Shown: in pieces, positions 31,412-39,602 of the stretch
How positions within the stretch are numbered: the first letter of the stretch is position 1
How the letters are laid out: each line of letters opens with the position of its first letter
NCBI GenBank assembly: GCA_021771675.1
Contig: JAETOP010000005.1
Coordinates: forward strand, 3,629-67,628
From: Oscillospiraceae bacterium
Lineage (GTDB): Bacteria > Bacillota_A > Clostridia > Oscillospirales > Oscillospiraceae
DNA length: 64,000 nt
Direction: 5' to 3'
Translations under genes and position numbers: made by a program
The notes under the pieces: generated by a model
Databases searched by the model: none
The model's input: the letters and a program-made list of their open reading frames with translations, nothing else
What the model was told of the DNA's origin: nothing

Positions 31412-33301
31412 ATGAGAAATGCGGACTATTGGCGTGGACGGTTTTCCATCTTGGAGGACGGCGCCCACCGAGAAGCCCAGCGAACCATTCAGGACATGGA
31501 AGAACTGTATTTGGATGCCCAGCGTTCAGTTCAGAAGGAAATTGAAAGCTGGTATGCCCGTTTTGCGGTGAACAACCAAATCAGCCTGACCGATGCCCGA
31601 AAATGGCTGACCGCTGGACAGCTTGAAGAATTTCATTGGAGCGTTGAACAGTATATCAAGATCGGTGAACAGGCCGGGTTGGATGCGGCATGGCTGAAGA
31701 AGCTGGAAAATGCGTCCGCCCGGTTCCACATTTCCCGCCTTGAAGCTGTTCAGACAGGTATTCAGCAACAGCTTGAATTGCTGTATGGCAATCAGGTTGA
31801 TAGTCTGGATGCCCTGTTGAAGAAAGTTGTGGGCAATGGCTACACTCACACGGCCTTTGAGGTTCAGAAGGGCGTGGGCCTTGGTTGGGATATTACCGGG
31901 CTGGATCAAAAGAAACTTGAAACCTTGCTTTCAAAGCCTTGGACAACGGACGGACGAACCTTCCGGGATCGCTGTTGGTTGAACAAGAATGATCTGGTTG
32001 GTTCGGTCAGTAAGAGCCTGACACAAGGGCTTCTTCGGGGTGATTCCCCGGCCAAGATCACCACGGCCATTCAGAAGCAGTTTGGGGTTCATCGGTATAA
32101 GGCAGGGCGGTTGGTCAACACCGAAACCACCTATTTCAATGCCGTTGCCACCAAGGAATGTTACAAGGATTTGGATGTTGAAATGGTGGAAATCATTGAA
32201 ACGCTGGATTCCCATACCTGTTCCATTTGTGGTGGGCTTGATGGTAAGGTGATCCCCATTTCCCAATATGAACCCGGCGTGACTGTGCCGCCCTTCCACC
32301 CCAACTGTCGAGGAACCACGGCCCCGGCCATTGATCCCAAGTATGCCGGTGAGAGAGCCGCCCGGAACGCTGATGGGGATGTGTACTATGTTCCCGCCAA
32401 CATGAAATATGCCGATTGGGTTCAAACCTTCGTGAACGGCGGTTCCAAGACTGGCCTGACCATTGCAACCGGGGCCGGTGTTGTCAAAACGCTTCGTGAT
32501 TATAACAGCGAGTTTGGAAAGAAGTTCGGCAAAGACCACTATGATCAGATTCGTGACCATGTGGACGCTTGCCCAAGCCCTGACCTTCAGGCTACTTGGG
32601 ATAAGTACGAAACCAAAATCAAAGTTGCAAAGGCGAACCATCAAGGCGGTGCATACTGTCAGGGCAACAGCATTTATGTGAACATTGATGCTGACGGAAA
32701 AGGCCGTTCTTGGAGCGCCCCCTATGCAACCACTTTCCATGAAAGCGGTCACGCCATTGATGGCCTTGCGGCCCAGCTTGGAAGCCCAAATGGGCAATGG
32801 CATTTTTCTTCTACCTATAAGGGCGGGGCTTTCCCCCAAACCATCAAGGATGAAGTGAATGATTGGGTGGATCGGATTCTTGCCGACATGAAGGCCCACA
32901 AAGATGATTTCCCGTATTGGGTACAAAAAGGCTGGATGTCGCAAAACACCGCTGATTTCTACATCAAGTATGGTGGATTCAAGGTTAAAAAATCCTATGC
33001 TTATGCCGCTGTTCAAGCGGAAGTAAAAGCATTGACCCCGTTGCAGTACGGTGATCTTTCTGATATATTGGAAGGTGCTACCCGTGGTAAAATCCGCTGT
33101 GGCATTGGTCATGGCGGTGGTTCCTACTGGACAACCCGAACTTATAACGGGATTGATTGGGGCCTTGGAACTGAAGCCTTTGCGGAAATGACTTCCGCAA
33201 CCATGACTTCCCCGGAAAGTTTAGCAACCATCAAGAAATATCTTCCCAAATCCTATGCCATGTATGAAGATATGTTGAAGGTGATTGCAAATCAGCCGTG
33301 A
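31412..33301 (+). CDS. MuF head morphogenesis protein fused to a zinc metallopeptidase
   Basis: TTGGAGGAACG precedes ATG 31412; the longer frame crosses the tRNA-Leu gene and is wrong. The 629-aa protein has an N-terminal SPP1 gp7/MuF part with the MuF signature (SHTCSICGGLDGKVIP and VPPFHPNCRGTTAP, residues 265-300). After a linker a second domain begins near residue 350 and contains a zincin motif HESGHAID (about residue 442) with a distal Glu in TEAFAEMTSA (about 588). MuF proteins enter the capsid, and MuF-linked toxins are a known class in temperate phages. The target is unknown. A 54-aa gene follows 15 bp later. Confidence 0.85.
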   Translation: MRNADYWRGRFSILEDGAHREAQRTIQDMEELYLDAQRSVQKEIESWYARFAVNNQISLTDARKWLTAGQLEEFHWSVEQYIKIGEQAGLDAAWLKKLENASARFHISRLEAVQTGIQQQLELLYGNQVDSLDALLKKVVGNGYTHTAFEVQKGVGLGWDITGLDQKKLETLLSKPWTTDGRTFRDRCWLNKNDLVGSVSKSLTQGLLRGDSPAKITTAIQKQFGVHRYKAGRLVNTETTYFNAVATKECYKDLDVEMVEIIETLDSHTCSICGGLDGKVIPISQYEPGVTVPPFHPNCRGTTAPAIDPKYAGERAARNADGDVYYVPANMKYADWVQTFVNGGSKTGLTIATGAGVVKTLRDYNSEFGKKFGKDHYDQIRDHVDACPSPDLQATWDKYETKIKVAKANHQGGAYCQGNSIYVNIDADGKGRSWSAPYATTFHESGHAIDGLAAQLGSPNGQWHFSSTYKGGAFPQTIKDEVNDWVDRILADMKAHKDDFPYWVQKGWMSQNTADFYIKYGGFKVKKSYAYAAVQAEVKALTPLQYGDLSDILEGATRGKIRCGIGHGGGSYWTTRTYNGIDWGLGTEAFAEMTSATMTSPESLATIKKYLPKSYAMYEDMLKVIANQP

Positions 33302-33316
33302 AAGGGGTGTTGAAAA

Positions 33317-33481
33317 ATGGCTGAACTGATTGAACAGTATCTTGAACGATTCCATGAGAACTTCCCCCTGTTCGCCCTGATGGGTGTTGAGGAAGCGGAA
33401 GTGGAAGCCATTATTCAGGATTGTTTGGATAAGGGAACTCCTTACCGGCCACCTGAACTGGATGAAAAATCCCTATATTGA
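33317..33481 (+). CDS. 54-aa acidic protein after the MuF-peptidase
   Basis: AAAGGGGTG precedes ATG 33317. The product (MAELIEQYLERFHENFPLFALMGVEEAEVEAIIQDCLDKG) is small, helical and strongly acidic, and a terminator follows directly. By position it could be an immunity protein or a MuF partner; small proteins of this look commonly follow MuF genes. No family can be confirmed. Confidence 0.6.
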   Translation: MAELIEQYLERFHENFPLFALMGVEEAEVEAIIQDCLDKGTPYRPPELDEKSLY

Positions 33482-33488
33482 TGATCTG

Positions 33489-33521
33489 ACCACCCCGGCC
33501 TTTGGCCGGTGGTGGTTTTTT
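33489..33521 (+). terminator. terminator after head morphogenesis genes
   Basis: ACCACCCCGGCC (33489-33500) pairs with GGCCGGTGGTGGT (33504-33516) and is followed by T6. Confidence 0.85.
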
Positions 33522-33620
33522 CATACCATTTTCGCCGTTTCCCGGTGGTGGGCGGTAAACAGAACCGGGAAAAATCGTGGTTCCTAACCCACGGTAAAAA
33601 AGGATTTGGAGGTAACAACA

Positions 33621-34247
33621 ATGACTAAGGAAAAGCTGTTGGAATGGGGCCTGACTGAAGAACAGGCCACAAAGGTTATGGAGGGCCTGAACGGTTCCTT
33701 CGTCACCAAGGCCCGGTTCAATGAGGTCAACACCGAACTGACCGCCGCCAAGAACACCATCAAAGAGCGTGACACCCAGCTTGAAACGCTGAAGAAGGCT
33801 TCTGGTGACACCAAGGCCCTTCAGGATCAGATCACCCAGCTTCAGGCCGATAACAAGAAGAAGGACGCAGATCACGCCGCTGAACTGAAGAATCTGAAGA
33901 TCAGCAATGCGGTTGAACTGGCCCTGACCGGCGCAAAGGCCAAGAACAACACCGCTGTCAAGGCGCTGTTGGCTGACTTTATCGGCAAGGCTGAATTGGC
34001 GGAGGATGGAACCGTCAAGGGCCTTGATGATGAAGTCAAGAAGCTGGTGGAAGGCAAGGACACGGCTTTTCTTTTTGAGAAGTCCAGCGGCACCAAGTTC
34101 AAGGGAGCCAAATCCGCTGAAAAGGGTGATGGCGCTGAAGGCGGCATGACCCTTGAAAAGCTGAAGGCCATGAACCCCTTGGATCGCTACAACTATTCCG
34201 TCAACCATCCTGACGAATACAAAGAACTTTATGGAGGTAATGAGTAA
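33621..34247 (+). CDS. Phage scaffold protein (GP20 family)
   Basis: GGAGG at 33607-33611 fits ATG 33621 (208 aa). The sequence has the scaffold layout: LEWGLTEEQATKVMEGLN, a long Lys/Glu/Ala coiled coil (ELTAAKNTIKERDTQLETLKK, LQADNKKKDADHAAEL), and a basic C-terminus. It is placed directly before the major capsid gene and overlaps it by one base. It assists prohead assembly. Confidence 0.85.
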   Translation: MTKEKLLEWGLTEEQATKVMEGLNGSFVTKARFNEVNTELTAAKNTIKERDTQLETLKKASGDTKALQDQITQLQADNKKKDADHAAELKNLKISNAVELALTGAKAKNNTAVKALLADFIGKAELAEDGTVKGLDDEVKKLVEGKDTAFLFEKSSGTKFKGAKSAEKGDGAEGGMTLEKLKAMNPLDRYNYSVNHPDEYKELYGGNE

Positions 34248-35167
34248 TGGCAAACACTGTCTATGATAATTTTTTCCTGTCCAATGAAATTGAAGATCAG
34301 TACCAGAGCCACCTTGATCTTCAGCAGTTTTGCACCGTGGACAACAACCTGACCGGCGTTGCTGGCATGGTTCGCAAGATTCACAAGTACAAGGCCACCG
34401 ATGGCACCGAGAAACTGACGATGGGCAACGGCAACACCAAGACCATTGAAGCCGGTTACACCGAGAAGGAATACCGGATTCAGATGGCACAGAACCGTTT
34501 CCAGTATTATGACGAGGAAGCCATGACCGATCCTATGGTGATCACCACCGGCACCCGTCACGCTGGTACGGATATGTTCAACACCGTGAACGCTGACATT
34601 TTCAGCGCTTTCAACGAGGCCACCATGACCATTGTGACCACCGCCCTTGGCTTTGATGCCTTTGTGGATGGTGCGGCCATGCTGAATCTGGAAAACCTTG
34701 AAGGTGTGACCATCTTCGGCTTCGTCAACCCCGCTGATATGGCGAAACTTCGCAAGGCCCTGAAGGACGATCTGAAGTATGTGGAAGCATACGCCAAGCA
34801 GGGCTATGTTGGCACCGTGGGTGGTATCAACATCTACACCAAGAAGAACGCCGAAACCGGCAAAGTGGTCATTGCCACCAAGGAAGCTGTTACCCTGTTC
34901 AACAAGAAGGGTACGGAAGTGGAACAGGAGCGTGAAGGCAACATCCGCCGTAACACGGTTTATTCCCGCAAGTATTACCTTGCGGCCATGACCAATGAAG
35001 CCAAGGCGGTTATGATCATCACCGGTTCTGCCGCTGTCACGACTGATGAAACCGTTACCAGTTCCAAGACCTACTATGCCAAGAGCGGTATTGGCTATGT
35101 CAAGGTCACGCCCGGAAAGAACGATAACCCCAAGACCAAGGGTTGGTACGAGATCACGGCGGCGTAA
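34247..35167 (+). CDS. Major capsid protein
   Basis: The 306-aa protein follows scaffold and is of the HK97-like type used by Gram-positive myophages (MANTVYDNFFLSNEIEDQYQSHL, FCTVDNNLTGVAGMVRKIHKY, AQNRFQYYDEEAM). A C-terminal 40-residue tail (TDETVTSSKTYYAKSGIGYVKVTPG) may be a small surface beta domain. Position and size are as expected; the call rests mainly on context. Confidence 0.82.
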   Translation: MANTVYDNFFLSNEIEDQYQSHLDLQQFCTVDNNLTGVAGMVRKIHKYKATDGTEKLTMGNGNTKTIEAGYTEKEYRIQMAQNRFQYYDEEAMTDPMVITTGTRHAGTDMFNTVNADIFSAFNEATMTIVTTALGFDAFVDGAAMLNLENLEGVTIFGFVNPADMAKLRKALKDDLKYVEAYAKQGYVGTVGGINIYTKKNAETGKVVIATKEAVTLFNKKGTEVEQEREGNIRRNTVYSRKYYLAAMTNEAKAVMIITGSAAVTTDETVTSSKTYYAKSGIGYVKVTPGKNDNPKTKGWYEITAA

Positions 35168-35185
35168 GGAAGGCGGTGAACCCCG

Positions 35186-35566
35186 TTGCGTGATAAAGCG
35201 GTTGCAATGCTAACGGCCCTTGGCGTGGCGGGGGCCGCTGATGATCCGCTGTTGGATATGGTTTTGAACAATGTTCAATGGCGGATCAAAAATCTTTCCA
35301 ACCTTTCCGAAATCCCGGAGGGGTTGGAAAGTCTGGCCGTTTCTATGGCCGTGGGCGAATACCTGAACATGAAGAAGTGTTCTGGACAGCTTGAAGGGTT
35401 TGATTTGGATGCGGCGGTGAAATCCATTCAGGAAGGTGACACCAACATTACCTTTGCCCTTGGTGAAGGGAGTTCAACCCCTGAACAGAGGTTGAACAGC
35501 CTGATTGATTATATGATCAACGGGCGCATTGGTGAAATCTACCGTTATAGGCGGTTGGTATGGTAA
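35186..35566 (+). CDS. Head-tail connector protein (gp6-like)
   Basis: Start TTG 35186 follows AGGAAGGCGG. The 126-aa helical product (KAVAMLTALGV..DDPLLDMVLNNVQWRIKNLSNL..LAVSMAVGEYLNMKK) fits the DNA-packaging/connector family found right after major capsid genes. It would join portal to tail. Confidence 0.78.
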   Translation: MRDKAVAMLTALGVAGAADDPLLDMVLNNVQWRIKNLSNLSEIPEGLESLAVSMAVGEYLNMKKCSGQLEGFDLDAAVKSIQEGDTNITFALGEGSSTPEQRLNSLIDYMINGRIGEIYRYRRLVW

Positions 35567-35931
35567 ATAAGGCCGTGCGAACCGCCTTGGAACGGTTGTG
35601 GAAGGATCGGTGTTCTATCTTCATCCGTGAGGAAGTCACCGATCCTGTCACCCACCTGACGGATTCTGAAGAAAAGCCGCTTCTTCAGGATCAGCCGTGC
35701 AAGCTGTCTTTTGAAACATTAACTTCAACCAATGGGGATGAAGTGGCAACCGCCCAACAGGTGGTGAAGCTGTTCCTTTCCCCGGATGTGAAGGTTCCCG
35801 CAGGATGCAAGATCATTGTCACCCGTCCAAATGATGTGGAACGAACCTTCATCTATTCCCGTTCCGGTGAACCGGGCGTGTTTTCCAACCATCAAGAAAT
35901 CATGCTTGAACCCTTCAGGGGGTGGGCCTGA
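35560..35931 (+). CDS. Head-tail adaptor protein
   Basis: The 123-aa beta-rich protein (RCSIFIREEVTDP..EKPLLQDQPCKLSFETLTSTNG, KLFLSPDVKVPAGCKIIVTR) resembles SPP1 gp16-type stoppers. It overlaps its neighbours by 7 and 1 bp. Confidence 0.7.
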   Translation: MVNKAVRTALERLWKDRCSIFIREEVTDPVTHLTDSEEKPLLQDQPCKLSFETLTSTNGDEVATAQQVVKLFLSPDVKVPAGCKIIVTRPNDVERTFIYSRSGEPGVFSNHQEIMLEPFRGWA

Positions 35932-36425
35932 TGGGAAGATGGGGCCGGTGTGATTACCGGGAATTGAAGAAGCTGGATGAACGCCTTCAACAGCTTTCGG
36001 AAGTTGACATGGATCGGCTTTGCCGGGATGCCGCCAAGAAGATTGCCCAAATCCTTCTGAACAAGGTGAAGAAAAGAACCCCCGTTGGTGTGGTTCCGCC
36101 GTATGCTACGGATGAAGCCAAGGAAGAATATTGGCCCGGTTATCGTGGCGGTTCCTTGCGTGACGCTTGGACAATCCTTCCCATTGAAAAACATGGGGAG
36201 CAGTACACTGTGACCATCATCAACAATTTGGAATATGCGTCCTATGTGGAATACGGCCACCGGCAAACACCGGGGCGCTATGTTCCCGCCTTGGGTAAGA
36301 CCCTGAAGGCAAGTTGGGTGAAGGGGCGGTTCATGCTGACTATTTCCGAACAGGAAGTGAAAACCTTGGCCCCGTCCATTCTGAATGATATGTTGTATGA
36401 CGCTTTGAAGGGGGTGTTCAGTTGA
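35931..36425 (+). CDS. HK97 gp10-type tail protein
   Basis: AGGGGG before ATG 35931 sets the start (164 aa), one base into the previous stop. The family features are RDAAKKIAQILLNKVKKRTPVGVVPP, GGSLRDAWTI and NNLEYASYVEYGHRQTPGRYVPA. It completes the neck between connector and tail. Confidence 0.85.
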   Translation: MGRWGRCDYRELKKLDERLQQLSEVDMDRLCRDAAKKIAQILLNKVKKRTPVGVVPPYATDEAKEEYWPGYRGGSLRDAWTILPIEKHGEQYTVTIINNLEYASYVEYGHRQTPGRYVPALGKTLKASWVKGRFMLTISEQEVKTLAPSILNDMLYDALKGVFS

Positions 36426-36850
36426 TCAATGAAATCATCAAAGGTGTTTCCATGAAGCTGAACGCCACCTTTGGAGCCGGGTACAAAATCTATCAGAATG
36501 ATGTGGAACAGGGTTTCAAAGAACCCTGTTTTTTCATTGCCGTTCTGAAGCCCGACATTTCCCCGTTGCAGAAGAACCGGTTCATGAACCGGAACCCGCT
36601 GGATGTTCACTATTTCCCCACCAGCGGGAGGAACAACACCGAATTGTTCACGGTGGCCGGGGATTTGATGGAATGTTTGGAGTTCATCACCCTTCCCAAT
36701 GGGGATGTGCTTCACGGAACTTCCATGAGTTATGAAGTGCAAGACGGGGTTCTTCACTTCTTCGTGAACTACAATTTGACGCTTCGCCGCCCGTCCGAGG
36801 AAACCCCGATGGAAGAATTGGATGTGAATGTGGAGCCAAAGAAAGGGTGA
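36422..36850 (+). CDS. Tail terminator-like protein (DUF6838)
   Basis: Start is TTG 36422 overlapping the previous stop. The 142-aa protein (INEIIKGVSMKLNATFGAGYKIYQNDVEQGFKEPCFFI..NPLDVHYFPT) has the layout of DUF6838, found at tail-terminator position in Gram-positive myophages. Confidence 0.78.
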   Translation: MINEIIKGVSMKLNATFGAGYKIYQNDVEQGFKEPCFFIAVLKPDISPLQKNRFMNRNPLDVHYFPTSGRNNTELFTVAGDLMECLEFITLPNGDVLHGTSMSYEVQDGVLHFFVNYNLTLRRPSEETPMEELDVNVEPKKG

Positions 36851-36854
36851 TTGA

Positions 36855-37058
36855 ATGGCTACCAGAAAGAAAGCCGCCACCGCACAGGAACCGACCATCA
36901 CGGCCCCGGTGGTATTCCCGAAAGAACGGGTGTTGACCTTCAGGCGTTACGCTGACCGGCGTGATCTTCTGTCTGTCCTTTTGGAAGATGGGAAGGAATA
37001 CACCTTCGATCAGATTGATGGGCTGATCAATGACTTTATGAAAGGTAAGGTGAAATAA
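36855..37058 (+). CDS. 67-aa phage protein before the sheath gene
   Basis: The product (MATRKKAATAQEPTITAPVVFPKERVLTFRRYADRRDLLSVLL) has a flexible basic N-terminus and a short domain. Such small genes commonly precede the sheath gene in these phages, with no known function. AAAGGGTGA precedes ATG 36855. Confidence 0.65.
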   Translation: MATRKKAATAQEPTITAPVVFPKERVLTFRRYADRRDLLSVLLEDGKEYTFDQIDGLINDFMKGKVK

Positions 37059-37059
37059 T

Positions 37060-38376
37060 ATGGCCCTTGGCGGCGGCACCTTCTTGGTGCAGAACAAAGT
37101 TCTGCCCGGTGCATATATCAACTTCATTTCTGTGGCGCAGGCAAGCGCCACCCTTTCTGACCGTGGCATTGTCACCATCCCCCTTGCTATGAATTGGGGG
37201 CCTGAAGGCAAGATTTTCACGGTGGAACAGGCTGACTTTATCAAGAACAGTCAGAAAATTTTCGGCTATGCGTACACGGCGGATGAACTGAAGCCTATGC
37301 GTGAAATCTTCCTTCACGCCAAAACCGTTCATTTCTTCCGCCTTGGCACCAGCGGCGTGAAGGCGGCTAACACCTACGCAACGGCCAAATACCCCGGCAC
37401 CCGTGGTAATGATCTTCGTACCGTTATCACGGCGAATGAAAACACCACAGAACAGAAGCCGCTGTTCGATGTGGCAACCTTCTTGGGAACCATTCAGGTT
37501 GATCTTCAGGAAGGTGTGGCCGCTATCACCGATCTGAAGGCCAATGCCTATGTGGATTGGAAGTCCAGCGGAACCCTTTCTTTGACCGCTTCCTTGCCCC
37601 TGACGGGCGGCACCAATGGCACCGTGGCCGATTCCGACTATCAGACCTATCTTGATCAGGCGGAAGCGTACACCTTCAACGCTATGGGTTGCACCGAGAG
37701 CAAGGCCACCATCACCGCCCTGTTTGCGGCCTTCGCAAAGCGGATGCGTGATGATGTGGGCAAGAAGTTTCAGGTGGTTCTTTTCCGCAAGCTGGCCGAT
37801 TATGAAGGCGTTGTGAGCGTCAAGAACGGCCTGACTTCCGACAAGACTTCCACCGCTCTGATCCCTTGGGTTACGGGCGTGATCGGCGGAACGGCGGTCA
37901 ATAAGAGCGCCACCAACATGACCTATGATGGTGAATATGATGTTGATGCCGATTTCACGCAGACCCAGCTTGAAAACGGTATCAAGGAAGGTTCCTTCAT
38001 GTTCCATCGTGTGGATGAAGCGGTGTGTGTCCTGACTGACATTAACAGTTTCATTTCCATCACGGATGAAAAGTCCAGCGACTTTTCCAGCAACCAGACG
38101 ATCCGAGTTTTGGATCAGATCGCCAATGATATTGCCGTTCTGTTCGGCAAGAAGTATCTTGGCAAGGTTCCCAATGATGCCGCTGGCCGGATTTCCCTTT
38201 GGAACGATATTGTGAAGCACCACACGGAACTTCAGGATATTCGGGCCATTGAGAACTTCAGCGGCGAAAATGTGACGGTTGAAAAGGGCGATATCAAGAA
38301 ATCCGTGGTGGTTACTGATTATGTGACCCCCGTGAACGCTATGGAACAGCTTTATATGACCGTCTATGTTCAGTAA
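37060..38376 (+). CDS. Tail sheath protein
   Basis: The 438-aa protein is a phage sheath of the XkdK/PBSX group: LPGAYINFISVAQASATLSDRGIVTIPLAMNWGP at the N-terminus, YAYTADELKPMREIFLHAKTVHFFRLG, and VPNDAAGRISLWNDIVKHHTELQDI near the C-terminal domain. The sheath contracts to drive the tube, so the phage is a myovirus. It is one base after the preceding gene. Confidence 0.92.
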   Translation: MALGGGTFLVQNKVLPGAYINFISVAQASATLSDRGIVTIPLAMNWGPEGKIFTVEQADFIKNSQKIFGYAYTADELKPMREIFLHAKTVHFFRLGTSGVKAANTYATAKYPGTRGNDLRTVITANENTTEQKPLFDVATFLGTIQVDLQEGVAAITDLKANAYVDWKSSGTLSLTASLPLTGGTNGTVADSDYQTYLDQAEAYTFNAMGCTESKATITALFAAFAKRMRDDVGKKFQVVLFRKLADYEGVVSVKNGLTSDKTSTALIPWVTGVIGGTAVNKSATNMTYDGEYDVDADFTQTQLENGIKEGSFMFHRVDEAVCVLTDINSFISITDEKSSDFSSNQTIRVLDQIANDIAVLFGKKYLGKVPNDAAGRISLWNDIVKHHTELQDIRAIENFSGENVTVEKGDIKKSVVVTDYVTPVNAMEQLYMTVYVQ

Positions 38377-38391
38377 GGAGGTACAACCATC

Positions 38392-38868
38392 ATGGCAGAT
38401 AGAACCATCATGAACGCCAAGGATGCTGTTTCCGCTTCCTTGGCTGAATGTTTCGTGACCATCGGGGATAACCGTTACAACTTCATGCAGGCGATCAACC
38501 TTGAAGCCAACTTTGAGAAGAACAAAACGGAAGTTCCCATTTTGGGCAAGACCGGCAAGGGCAATAAGGCCACCGGCTGGAAGGGTACGGGTTCCGCCAC
38601 CTTCCACTATAACACTTCCATCTTCCGTGAGCTGATGAAGCGTTATAAGGACACCGGCGAGGATGTCTATTTTGACATTCAGGTGACAAATGAAGATCCC
38701 ACTTCTTCTGTGGGCCGTCAGACCGTGATCCTGAAGGATTGCAATATGGATGGCGGCTTGCTTGCCAAGTTTGATGCTGATGCGGAATACTTGGATGAAG
38801 ATATGGACTTCACCTTTGAAGATTTCGAGATGCCCGAAACCTTCAGCCTTTTGGCCGGTATGCAGTAA
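38392..38868 (+). CDS. Tail tube protein (XkdM-like)
   Basis: The 158-aa protein (IMNAKDAVSASLAECFVTIGDNRYNFMQAINLEAN, TEVPILGKTGKGNKATGWKGTGSATFHYNT) matches the XkdM tube family. It follows the sheath gene with GGAGG before ATG 38392. Confidence 0.9.
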   Translation: MADRTIMNAKDAVSASLAECFVTIGDNRYNFMQAINLEANFEKNKTEVPILGKTGKGNKATGWKGTGSATFHYNTSIFRELMKRYKDTGEDVYFDIQVTNEDPTSSVGRQTVILKDCNMDGGLLAKFDADAEYLDEDMDFTFEDFEMPETFSLLAGMQ

Positions 38869-38875
38869 GCAGAGC

Positions 38876-38913
38876 GCCCCGGCCTTACTTCGGTAGGGGC
38901 CGGGGCCTTTTTT
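38876..38913 (+). terminator. terminator after tail tube gene
   Basis: CCCCGGCC and GGCCGGGG arms close an inner TTAC-TTCG-GTAG hairpin with a UUCG tetraloop; T6 follows. It may reduce transcription after the abundant sheath/tube genes. Confidence 0.85.
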
Positions 38914-38943
38914 CGTATCAAAATATAGGAGGAAAAAAAAACA

Positions 38944-39369
38944 ATGAGCCTGTCCGCTTTTTTGGCTGAAAACGCCGTTCCCGTTGAGAACATCAAGTTT
39001 GTTGCTTCTAAACGCTTCTTGGGTGAGGATGGCAACCCCATTCCTTGGGAGATCAAGACCATCACCGGCACCGAGGATGAAGCCCTTCGGAAGTCCTGTG
39101 CCAAGCGTGTTCCGGTTCCCGGCAAGAAGAACCAGTATCAGAAGGAAACCGACTATGATCTTTACCTTGGTAAGCTGGCCGTGGCTTGTACCGTGTTCCC
39201 CAATCTGAATGATAAGGAACTTCAGGACAGCTACAAGGTCATGGGCGCTGATGCCCTTCTGAAAACCATGCTGACCCCCGGCGAATATGCCGAATACCTG
39301 ACCAAGATTCAGGAAGTGTGTGGTTTTGATACCACCATGCAGGATGAGGTTGATGAAGCAAAAAACTAA
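38944..39369 (+). CDS. Tail assembly chaperone, short form
   Basis: The 141-aa protein (MSLSAFLAENAVPVENIKFVASKRFLGEDGNPIPWEIKTI, KETDYDLYLGKLAVACTVFPNLNDKELQDSYKVMGADALL) is the XkdN-type chaperone placed between tube and tape measure. It ends GCA AAA AAC TAA, where the A AAA AAC heptamer is a canonical -1 slippery site. A long form with the extension at 39366-39563 is expected. Confidence 0.88.
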   Translation: MSLSAFLAENAVPVENIKFVASKRFLGEDGNPIPWEIKTITGTEDEALRKSCAKRVPVPGKKNQYQKETDYDLYLGKLAVACTVFPNLNDKELQDSYKVMGADALLKTMLTPGEYAEYLTKIQEVCGFDTTMQDEVDEAKN

Positions 39370-39563
39370 TCTGTGAAGGTGATGGTGAAGCGAACATTGC
39401 TTACTATTGCCTTCACGAACTTCATTTGACACCTTCCGCCTTTTATGCTTTGCCCCGCCGTGAACGGGCCTTCATTATTGCGGCCATTGATGTTCGGGTG
39501 GAAGCCGAAAAGAAGAAGCAGAAGGAAATTGAACGAAAACAGCGCCGGGGCCGCCACCATTAA
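39366..39563 (+). other. -1 frameshift extension of the tail assembly chaperone
   Basis: After a -1 slip at 39360-39366 the frame reads 65 more codons (LICEGDGEANIAYYCLHELH.., ending QRRGRHH) to TAA 39561-39563; it has no good start of its own and fills the gap before the tape measure gene. A 7-bp stem (GTGAAGG 39373-39379, CCTTCAC 39410-39416) starts 6 nt after the slippery site. Both tail chaperone forms by -1 frameshift are an established feature of long-tailed phages. Confidence 0.88.
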
Positions 39564-39602
39564 GGCCCCGGCTTCTATTCTCCAAGAAAGGTGGTGATCC
39601 CT

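Noticed and set aside
37036..39432. 798-codon open frame on the minus strand across the sheath, tube and chaperone genes
   Set aside because: It is the antisense shadow of well-recognised phage tail genes; no ribosome site or protein family supports it.
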